NCBI GenBank assembly: GCA_016763335.1 | Contig: JAESUD010000315.1 | Location: forward strand, 1-11,996 | DNA: 11,996 bases | Source: Emcibacteraceae bacterium | GTDB lineage: Bacteria > Pseudomonadota > Alphaproteobacteria > Sphingomonadales > Emcibacteraceae | Direction: 5' to 3' | Part shown: piece by piece, positions 6,629 through 11,996 of the stretch | Position numbering within the stretch: position 1 is the first letter of the stretch | Layout: each line of letters starts with the position of its first letter | Notes under the pieces: model-generated | What the model was told of the DNA's origin: nothing | Seen by the model: the letters and a program-made list of their open reading frames with translations, nothing else | The model's database searches: none | Position numbers and translations under genes: made by a program

Positions 6629-8425
6629 ATGGCGGGTCAATCAAGCGCATCACCGTTTCTGTTTATAAATAAAAAACCAACGTTAACCTCTCGGACAAGG
6701 TCATTTGACATTTCTTCGCCGGTTACTGACGGTATCGCTATTATAAATATCGAAGGCGATAATAGCTTTCGCCTTATATCCGCAAACCAGCCCTTTCTTA
6801 AAAATATTATCGACCAGGAACGCGACCCTATCGGATCGCATATTGAAAATATATATTGGGGCGATAATGTTGAAGATAACAGACTTCAGGATCAGCTGGA
6901 AAAATCATATGCCTCAAAAGAACCCCTCGCCTTTATCTGGCAGTTATCTATTCTTGATGAAATGCAAACGTTGCTTTGTAAAGTTATCCCGCTGAGAAAC
7001 AAAGAAGGTGAAGTGGCTCAAATCACCATAACGACAGCAGATTTTGAAGATACTGAAAATCTTGAAATTGAAGTAGAGCGTTATAATTATTATGATGAAT
7101 TAACCGGCTTGCCGAACAGGTTTCAACTTTTTGAACAGTTAAAAGACAATATTTCCACAGACAAGTCTCAATTTAGCGGTTTCATCAATCATCAAGGCAC
7201 CGAAGCAGCAATTTTATTTATTAATGTAAAAAAACTTCAACGTGTGAATGAAAGCTACGGTTACGCTCAGGGTGATAATGCTTTAAAAACTGTCGCTAAC
7301 CTACTTAAAGAAACAATTCATGAAAACGCATTTTTAGCGCGATTTGGTAATGATAATTTTGTTATTTTCCTTTCCGGCGAACATTTTGGTAATGTAAAAC
7401 AGGAAGCAAAAACCCTCGCACAATCTATTCATCATAATTTTGCAACAAAACCTCTTAATACTAAATATGATCTTCGCCTGTCCGTATCAATCGGCATCGC
7501 ATCCGGCAATGCCAATGAAAAAACCATCGAACAACTTATGCAAAATGCCCATATTGCGCTTAAACGTAATAATGACATAAGTTCAAACCAGACAATTATA
7601 TTCAACGAGGATTTAAAAATTCAGGCGGCAACAAAACTTCGCCTTGAAACGGAATTTCGTGAAGCATTAGACGCGGATGCACTTGAGCTTCATTATCAAC
7701 CATTAGTGAATTTACAAAATGGTATGATTAGCGGATTTGAAGCATTAGCAAGATGGAATAATTCAAAACGCGGCACGGTGTCACCGCTTGAGTTTATTGC
7801 CCTCGCCGAAGAAGCAGGCCTAATTATCCAATTAGGTGAATGGGCCCTTAATACCGCCTGTATGCAACTTAAATCATGGATTGATAATAATCCCATGGCC
7901 TCTTCATTATTTATGGCAGTCAATGTATCAAGCTCGCATATCCTTACCGGTAACATTGCTGCAATGACCCGCGATGCCTTGGCAAAAAGTGGGTTAAGCG
8001 GCCCAAATTTAAAACTGGAATTGACCGAGAGTACAATCATGGAAAATTCCGATATTGCACGAAATATCTTTCTTGATCTTAAAGCTCACGGTGTATCGCT
8101 CGCGGTTGATGATTTTGGAACCGGTTATTCCTCGCTTTCTTATTTAAGCCGTATTCCCGCCGATACTATAAAAATTGACCGTAGCTTTATCAGCAAAATC
8201 GACACAAGCGATGAAGGTCTTAACATCATCAGAGTTATAATCGACCTTGCAAAATCACTTGGCATGACCATCATCGCCGAAGGTATCGAAACAAGAGCAC
8301 AAATGATAAAGTTACAACAACTCGGTTGTCATTACGGTCAGGGATTCTTATTTTCAAAGGCATTAACAGCGAGCAAAATTCCTGATTTTATATCCAACCA
8401 GCCTTTTAAAAAAATGATAAAATAA
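6629..8425 (+). CDS. PAS-like/GGDEF/EAL protein, probable cyclic-di-GMP phosphodiesterase with degenerate GGDEF
   Basis: A 598-residue cytosolic signalling protein with no predicted membrane segment. Residues about 30-145 resemble a PAS-type sensor (VTDGIAIINIEGDNSFRLISAN, WQLSILDEMQTLLCKVIPLRNKEGE). A GGDEF domain follows from YDELTGLPNRF (about 153). Its signature is GNDNF (240-244) instead of GGDEF, and the upstream RxxD inhibitory site is absent, so diguanylate cyclase activity is unlikely. The EAL domain (about 335-590) keeps the key motifs: E371-A-L, VDDFGTGYSSL (D494/D495), IKIDRSFI, IIAEGIET and GQGFLFSKAL. It should therefore hydrolyse c-di-GMP, perhaps with the GGDEF half as a GTP sensor (inference from related proteins). 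The start at 6629 is forced to this region by an in-frame stop at 6599; AAGG about 10 nt upstream is a weak ribosome binding site. Confidence 0.93.
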   Translation: MAGQSSASPFLFINKKPTLTSRTRSFDISSPVTDGIAIINIEGDNSFRLISANQPFLKNIIDQERDPIGSHIENIYWGDNVEDNRLQDQLEKSYASKEPLAFIWQLSILDEMQTLLCKVIPLRNKEGEVAQITITTADFEDTENLEIEVERYNYYDELTGLPNRFQLFEQLKDNISTDKSQFSGFINHQGTEAAILFINVKKLQRVNESYGYAQGDNALKTVANLLKETIHENAFLARFGNDNFVIFLSGEHFGNVKQEAKTLAQSIHHNFATKPLNTKYDLRLSVSIGIASGNANEKTIEQLMQNAHIALKRNNDISSNQTIIFNEDLKIQAATKLRLETEFREALDADALELHYQPLVNLQNGMISGFEALARWNNSKRGTVSPLEFIALAEEAGLIIQLGEWALNTACMQLKSWIDNNPMASSLFMAVNVSSSHILTGNIAAMTRDALAKSGLSGPNLKLELTESTIMENSDIARNIFLDLKAHGVSLAVDDFGTGYSSLSYLSRIPADTIKIDRSFISKIDTSDEGLNIIRVIIDLAKSLGMTIIAEGIETRAQMIKLQQLGCHYGQGFLFSKALTASKIPDFISNQPFKKMIK

Positions 8426-8492
8426 ATTACTCGAACTTTATCGCTTAAAAAGGCATAATTGTTTTTTGTTTGTTTAACGGATTATAAAAATC

Positions 8493-8870
8493 ATGGAAAA
8501 AATATATAAACGTCAACCCACGATCAGAACGTTACCAACACAGAGCAATATTAATGCAAACGGTCATATTTTTGGTGGTTGGATTTTATCGCAGATGGAC
8601 AGCGCCGCTGGCATTGAAGCCATCCGCCTTGTTGGTGGCCCCGTCGCCACAATAGCCATTGAAGCGATGAAATTTCATGCGCCGGTAAATATTGGTGACT
8701 GGTTAAGTGTTTATACAGACATCAAAAAAATTGGCCGCACATCCGTTACCATTCATATTGAAGTCACCGTCGTCAGGCGCGGAAACGAAGAAGAGATTAT
8801 TGTCACCGAAGGCGATTTTATTTTTGTCGCCCTCGATGAAAATCATAAACCTACTGAAATTAAAAAATAA
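8493..8870 (+). CDS. Acyl-CoA thioesterase, YciA-type hotdog fold
   Basis: Hydrolyses acyl-CoA esters to free acid and CoA in the cytosol. At 125 residues it is a single hotdog domain of YciA/Acot-like type. RTLPTQSNINANGHIFGGWILSQMD (about 13-37) contains the conserved N-A-N-G-x-I-F-G-G-W signature, with the catalytic acid Asp in QMD. VATIAIEAMKFHAPVNIGD (about 51-69), then TSVTIHIEVTV (about 84-94), follow. The length is typical for the family. The ATG at 8493 lies 67 bp after the GGDEF/EAL stop, with only a weak upstream purine stretch. The stop codon (8868-8870) abuts the stop codon of the convergent phosphatase gene, leaving no room for a terminator. The physiological substrate is not determinable; YciA relatives act on a range of short to long acyl-CoAs. 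Confidence 0.92.
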   Translation: MEKIYKRQPTIRTLPTQSNINANGHIFGGWILSQMDSAAGIEAIRLVGGPVATIAIEAMKFHAPVNIGDWLSVYTDIKKIGRTSVTIHIEVTVVRRGNEEEIIVTEGDFIFVALDENHKPTEIKK

Positions 8871-10181
8871 TTATTCAAATAGGTATTTAGCCATAACAGT
8901 ATAAATTTCTGTTTGTTGAATTACGCCCATCAAATCTTCCGGGTTATCAAGACCGTATGAATATACAGGAACATTTATTCCTGTATGCGCTTGATCGTTA
9001 ATGTTATTTGTACCGTAATAAGCACCAAGCTCGTTGCCGCCTTTAGTGCGTAACAATTGATATAATCCCGGAATATGATCACGTCTAAGTGTTCCTGTGT
9101 ATGCTTCCGGTTTATAAATAACCTGTGTTGCCTGCCCGTGGTCGGCGGTAACGATCACCACTGTGTTACCCATTTTCTTGGCGTAATTAACGGCTATTTC
9201 CACTGTGCGGTCAAAAGCAAGCATTTCACCGATTGTGCCGCATGGTTTGGCAATATGGGTTTGTTTATCTATTGATGCCCCTTCAATCATTAAAAAGAAA
9301 CCCTCGCCTTCATCACTACCAAGGCTATCAAGGGCATATTGTGCCATTTCTTCAAGTCGTGGCATTATCCCTTCGTGAGCCGGGTTGGCTTCGCACGAAA
9401 CCGCGTCTGGGAAAATAACCGTACGGCTTTGATCAATTTGCACAATATCAGCACTGACCCCGTTTGGCCCCTGCCATTCAACCGGCATATGATGGGCACC
9501 AAAAACACCAAAAACTTTTGTACCACTTTTTAAATCCAGCAATGCTTCACGGCTTTGAATAACTTTATAACCAAGTCCCTCTGCCTTTTGCTCAACGGTT
9601 CCGCCGCCGCCAGCCATTGCCGGTAAAAGCTCCTGGCCGCCGCCGAGCATCACATCAACATTTAAATCAAGCATCTGTTCAACAATCGGTCTGTCATTAT
9701 GGGTTGAACAGGCCTCATCGCCAGTTTTCCAACAATATCTGTTTTGTGCATGCGCAGCAAATGTCGCCGGTGTAGCATCGGTAATTGCCGATGTGGTTAC
9801 AAGACCGGTTTTATAACCGTGCTCTATCGCCTGTTCCATAATGGTTTTTATCGGGCTACCGTCAAAGGCACTAACCGCAACGCGACCATCACTGGTGCGC
9901 TGCCCTGTTGATATGGTCGTACCGCCACTGGCGCTTTCACCGACAAATTGAATTTTTGTCGGGTCCTCAACCATTAACTGGTTAACAATAACCGATCCAC
10001 GACTTTTCATGGTATCGACATAAAGCCCTGCTTTACCGTCAGATTCATAAGCACGGGTCAAGGCAATCTCTGCTTCCCCCATACCGTCGCCAATAAGCAA
10101 TATTATATTTTTTGGTGCAGCAATGGCAATTGATGACACAGAAGCCAGAAAAGCGCCGCTAAGCAGAAGAGTACGTATCAT
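8871..10181 (-). CDS. Secreted alkaline phosphatase, PhoA family
   Basis: A periplasmic or secreted phosphomonoesterase that releases inorganic phosphate from organic esters. From the ATG at 10181 it is 436 residues, with a signal peptide (MIRTLLLSGAFLASVSSIAIA, cut near residue 21). This start has AGGGA about 7 nt upstream; the farther ATG at 10205 would add eight residues before the leader and has no ribosome binding site. Metal-site motifs are intact: IGDGMG (D32), IEGASIDKQTH (E300, D305, H309), TADHG (D347, H348) and AHTG (H399). The nucleophile motif reads E82-S83-A84 followed by SGGTTISTG, where E. coli PhoA has D-S-A; the Asp to Glu change is conservative but notable. A Pho-box-like site and a -10 lie upstream, fitting phosphate-starvation control. 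Convergent with and directly abutting the thioesterase gene. Confidence 0.93.
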   Translation of the reverse strand: MIRTLLLSGAFLASVSSIAIAAPKNIILLIGDGMGEAEIALTRAYESDGKAGLYVDTMKSRGSVIVNQLMVEDPTKIQFVGESASGGTTISTGQRTSDGRVAVSAFDGSPIKTIMEQAIEHGYKTGLVTTSAITDATPATFAAHAQNRYCWKTGDEACSTHNDRPIVEQMLDLNVDVMLGGGQELLPAMAGGGGTVEQKAEGLGYKVIQSREALLDLKSGTKVFGVFGAHHMPVEWQGPNGVSADIVQIDQSRTVIFPDAVSCEANPAHEGIMPRLEEMAQYALDSLGSDEGEGFFLMIEGASIDKQTHIAKPCGTIGEMLAFDRTVEIAVNYAKKMGNTVVIVTADHGQATQVIYKPEAYTGTLRRDHIPGLYQLLRTKGGNELGAYYGTNNINDQAHTGINVPVYSYGLDNPEDLMGVIQQTEIYTVMAKYLFE

Positions 10182-10230
10182 AGATTTTTCCCTAATTATT
10201 ATCATATATTGAATAGACCAATTTTAAGAC

Positions 10231-10264
10231 AATATAACAAGCAAAAATAACACAAATGTGACAA
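10231..10264 (-). promoter_or_regulatory. Putative Pho box plus -10 element for the alkaline phosphatase
   Basis: On the minus strand, TTGTCAC-ATTT-GTGTTAT (10264-10247) resembles two CTGTCAT repeats with the canonical 4-bp spacer, 10 of 14 positions matching. A TATATT hexamer (10236-10231) follows after 10 bp, the position of the -10 in PhoB-activated promoters, where the Pho box replaces the -35. Predicted transcripts would start near 10224, about 40 nt before the chosen start codon. Confidence 0.5.
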
Positions 10265-10268
10265 ACAG

Positions 10269-10306
10269 AAAAACCCCGATGCTAATTAAAGCACTCGGGG
10301 GTTTTT
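10269..10306 (-). terminator. Rho-independent terminator, near-symmetrical hairpin
   Basis: AAAAACCCCGATGCT (10269-10283) pairs with AGCA-C-TCG-G-GGGGTTTTT (10290-10306), with two single bulges and a 6-nt AATTAA loop. The A and T tracts on both sides could make it work in both directions. Leftward, it sits directly after the 3' end of the tRNA-Lys fragment, so it was probably the tRNA terminator. It would now stop read-through from the dioxygenase/ferredoxin genes before the phosphatase promoter. Confidence 0.85.
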
Positions 10307-10352
10307 GGTGAGCCCGACGAAGTTCGAACCTGTGACCTACTGATTAAAAGTT
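10306..10352 (-). pseudogene. 3' fragment of a tRNA-Lys(TTT) gene, probable attachment-site remnant
   Basis: On the minus strand, the segment runs from the anticodon loop CTTTTAA (anticodon TTT) through TCAG, the variable loop AGGTC, a T-arm containing GGTTCGAAC, and the acceptor strand CGGGCTC with ACCA. The discriminator and encoded CCA are intact. The 5' half (acceptor 5' strand, D-arm) is absent: upstream sequence diverges within the anticodon stem and the ferredoxin stop codon lies 8 bp away. The T-stem is also broken (ACAGG would need CCTGT but TTCGT is present). A non-functional remnant; the site type matches integrase targets in tRNA 3' ends. Confidence 0.75.
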
Positions 10353-10359
10353 AGAAGCG

Positions 10360-10680
10360 TTAAACCTCAGATACAAGAGTGACTTTTAGGCCATCCATAA
10401 AATCTGCCACTTCTATCTGACAAGAAAGCCTTGAGCTTTTTTCAACATTAAAGTCGCTTTCTTCCAATAGGCAGCTCTCATCTTCTTCGGGTTGTTGTAA
10501 CTTACTGTACCAACCCGCATCAACATAGACATGGCAACTGCAACAAGAACAGCAGCCACCGCAAATGGCTGCCAAATCAGTAAAATCATTCGCACGAATA
10601 TTTTCCATCAATGACATACCTTCACCTGCTTCTATCTCTCGACTATCGCCTGCCACATCAGTCACAATAATTTTAACCAC
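10360..10680 (-). CDS. 2Fe-2S ferredoxin, adrenodoxin/putidaredoxin type, with extra cysteines
   Basis: A 106-residue electron-transfer protein that most likely supplies electrons to the dioxygenase encoded just upstream. The fold is of the adrenodoxin/putidaredoxin class: residues 1-38 beta-grasp, cluster loop at 40-49, then HVYVDAGW, EEDESCLLE and SSRLSCQIEV. Cluster ligands by alignment with the family are C40, C46, C49 and C87. The loop also carries C43, C44 and C47, so six of ten residues (CGGCCSCCSC) are cysteine; relatives usually have CGGSC/A-S-C-AT-C. The start codon is GTG (10678-10680), supported by GGAG about 9 nt upstream. It lies 43 bp after the beta-subunit gene in the same direction, indicating one operon, and ends just before the tRNA fragment. 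The family call is secure; the partner assignment is inferred from context. Confidence 0.9.
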   Translation of the reverse strand: MVKIIVTDVAGDSREIEAGEGMSLMENIRANDFTDLAAICGGCCSCCSCHVYVDAGWYSKLQQPEEDESCLLEESDFNVEKSSRLSCQIEVADFMDGLKVTLVSEV

Positions 10681-10723
10681 TAAAAAACTCCAATATTATA
10701 ATTTATATGTTAGAAAAACACCG

Positions 10724-11308
10724 TCACAGAAATGTGGGAAGCTCTATGCCGTCAAGGCTGTTTATGAGTTGCGCTTTTTTGACCTTAATTTTCCACTGGC
10801 CACCCTCGCGTACTAACCAGTAGTCTAGGCCAACAACATAATCGACCATTTGTCTATTAGTCCGGTGTTCATAAACTTTTTCATTGGCTAGTACACGTCT
10901 ATTAAGACCTGCATCATCCTCCCATGCCTCAATATTGGTCACCAACCTTCTCATTCTACGGTTAGGCTCTTGATTATGGGCAAAGCCGGTTTCTAACCTT
11001 ACTATTCTATCAACAAGGCGGCGGCGATCATCAAACATAATGTTTACTTGTTCCCTCGGGTCCGCCAACGGTTCGGCAGGCGCCCAATAAAGGCATTCTT
11101 CGCTATAAAGAGAAAGCCAATCTTCAAAACGCCTATTATCAAGCAAGCGTGCTTCATGATACAAAAGTTGAGCGCACTCATGTTGTAGTTTTATATCTTC
11201 AGCACGAGAAAGGTCTTTAGACGCGTCCCGCCATGCGATCAACTCATCATAAAATTCTTGCGTTAAATACCTGGACTCTAAGGGTGCGTCTTCAGCAAAG
11301 TTAGACAT
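10724..11308 (-). CDS. Aromatic-ring-hydroxylating dioxygenase, beta (small) subunit
   Basis: The structural beta subunit of an alpha3beta3-type Rieske non-heme iron oxygenase. It has an NTF2/SnoaL-like fold and carries no metal. The protein is 194 residues, usual for the family. The N-terminal helix contains LQHECAQLLYHEARLLDNRRFEDWLSLYSEECLYWAP (about 42-78), followed by the signature region DDRRRLVDRIVRLETGFAHNQEPNRRMRRLVTNIE (about 93-127) and a C-terminal strand GGQWKIKVKKAQLINS. The ATG at 11308 overlaps the alpha-subunit stop by 8 bp (ATGTCTAA), so translation is probably coupled and subunit amounts matched. The ring-hydroxylated substrate cannot be told from this subunit. Part of the leftward operon alpha, beta, ferredoxin. 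Confidence 0.93.
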   Translation of the reverse strand: MSNFAEDAPLESRYLTQEFYDELIAWRDASKDLSRAEDIKLQHECAQLLYHEARLLDNRRFEDWLSLYSEECLYWAPAEPLADPREQVNIMFDDRRRLVDRIVRLETGFAHNQEPNRRMRRLVTNIEAWEDDAGLNRRVLANEKVYEHRTNRQMVDYVVGLDYWLVREGGQWKIKVKKAQLINSLDGIELPTFL

Positions 11309-11996
11309 TATTGCTCTCCCGTTCCATGACTTCCCTATAAGTATGAAGATAATTACGCATCGGGGCCTCGTCGGTAGATGGGACCTTCAATGTCCCGTTC
11401 TCATCCGGTTCAATTTCGCCCAATCTATGCATTCCTCGGTGCATCATAATCCATTCTGCTTCCGGTGCTTGCAACCCCTCCCAACATCGTTCGAACGATT
11501 CCATATCATCAACTTCACCAAAATTTGGAAAATCTTCTGCCACACGCATGCGAAGCTGGTTCACTTCTTTTGGTGCCCCTTTCAAGGTGGTGGCGTACCA
11601 CGTAAGCTGAGTTTTAGCATGAGCGAGTGGTTCAACCACTTGAATTTGATTGCCAATAATAAGTAAATTAGGAAATATATTAAGATTAATACCTGCACCC
11701 GGCGCGCCTTCAAGCGCTTCAAAAGCAGCCTTATCACCCAAATCATCCTTTAAGCTGTCTGCTAAATATTCACCGCCCGGTGTTGGCCTCAACCGATCCC
11801 AAAGAGATGAGCCCATACCAGGTCTTTGGTGTAAAAAACCATGCCCATTTGCAAACGCTTTACAATACATTGGCGAAGCATCCGGATCTTTGGCAAAATG
11901 ACTGCCGCCCTTACCTGATCCATTTCTAATGCGCGTCATTTCAAAAAGAGAACGATGGCCAAAAGCAGGGTGATAACCATCCGCGGCATTATCCCA
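11301..11996 (-). CDS. Aromatic-ring-hydroxylating dioxygenase, alpha (large) subunit, C-terminal catalytic part (5' end outside window)
   Basis: The catalytic subunit of a Rieske non-heme iron oxygenase that inserts O2 into an aromatic or related substrate. The open frame runs to the window edge, giving 231 visible residues of an expected ~430-460; the Rieske domain is outside. The first visible residues NAADGYHPAFGHRS contain the mononuclear iron His ligands (H-x4-H, visible residues 9 and 14). VDDMESFERCWEGL (about residues 162-175) probably provides the Asp ligand. INLNIFPNLLIIGNQIQVVEP and the C-terminal RNYLHTYREVMERE are typical of the alpha-subunit catalytic domain. The Met at 11939 is internal, not a start. 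The beta subunit begins within its last codons. Subfamily and substrate need the missing N-terminal half and the rest of the cluster to assess. Confidence 0.92.
   Translation of the reverse strand, partial: WDNAADGYHPAFGHRSLFEMTRIRNGSGKGGSHFAKDPDASPMYCKAFANGHGFLHQRPGMGSSLWDRLRPTPGGEYLADSLKDDLGDKAAFEALEGAPGAGINLNIFPNLLIIGNQIQVVEPLAHAKTQLTWYATTLKGAPKEVNQLRMRVAEDFPNFGEVDDMESFERCWEGLQAPEAEWIMMHRGMHRLGEIEPDENGTLKVPSTDEAPMRNYLHTYREVMERESNNV

Noticed and set aside
10182..10205. Upstream ATG at 10205 as the phosphatase start
   Set aside because: It lacks a ribosome binding site and adds charged residues before a well formed signal peptide that starts at 10181 with its own AGGGA.
10306..10380. Intact tRNA-Lys gene
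   Set aside because: The 5' acceptor strand and D-arm are missing and the T-stem cannot pair, so only a 3' remnant is supported.
1..11996. CRISPR arrays, insertion sequences or transposases
   Set aside because: No regularly spaced repeats, terminal inverted repeats or transposase/integrase motifs were seen within the window.

Overview
The window looks like chromosomal DNA from an AT-leaning alphaproteobacterium, possibly marine or aquatic. The evidence is the gene neighbourhood (biotin carboxylase, Aat, a DUF2155 protein, MlaD and an NDUFA12-like complex I protein side by side), a long alphaproteobacterial-type class II ribonucleotide reductase, and protein sequences that read like that class throughout. 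I do not assign a genus.

Left part (1-2401): the 3' end of accC runs into aat on the + strand. Facing them on the - strand is a three-gene unit: NDUFA12 family, mlaD, DUF2155. The two units converge, and aat and the DUF2155 gene overlap tail to tail by 64 bp. This block covers fatty-acid precursor synthesis, N-end-rule tagging, envelope lipid transport and respiration. A 440-bp AT-rich divergent spacer (2402-2840) follows. It holds a candidate sigma70-type promoter for the leftward unit and a pair of NrdR-box-like sites 32 bp apart upstream of the rightward gene.

Middle part (2841-8870): nrdJ, the adenosylcobalamin-dependent ribonucleotide reductase, is conserved end to end but is broken by an apparent one-base deletion near 4988, giving two overlapping reading frames. 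After it come a PAS-like/GGDEF/EAL protein, whose cyclase half is degenerate and phosphodiesterase half intact, and a YciA-type acyl-CoA thioesterase.

Right part (8871-11996, all - strand): a secreted PhoA-family alkaline phosphatase has a Pho-box-like site and a well placed -10 upstream. Next is a strong hairpin terminator directly joined to a decayed 3' fragment of a tRNA-Lys(TTT) gene. Beyond it lie a 2Fe-2S ferredoxin with an unusual cysteine cluster and the beta and alpha subunits of a ring-hydroxylating dioxygenase; the alpha gene runs off the window. The arrangement is what an integrated island leaves behind: displaced tRNA 3' end plus tRNA terminator on the old chromosome side, catabolic genes on the other. 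The most noteworthy items are this probable island boundary, the cysteine-rich ferredoxin and the interrupted nrdJ with its putative NrdR sites.
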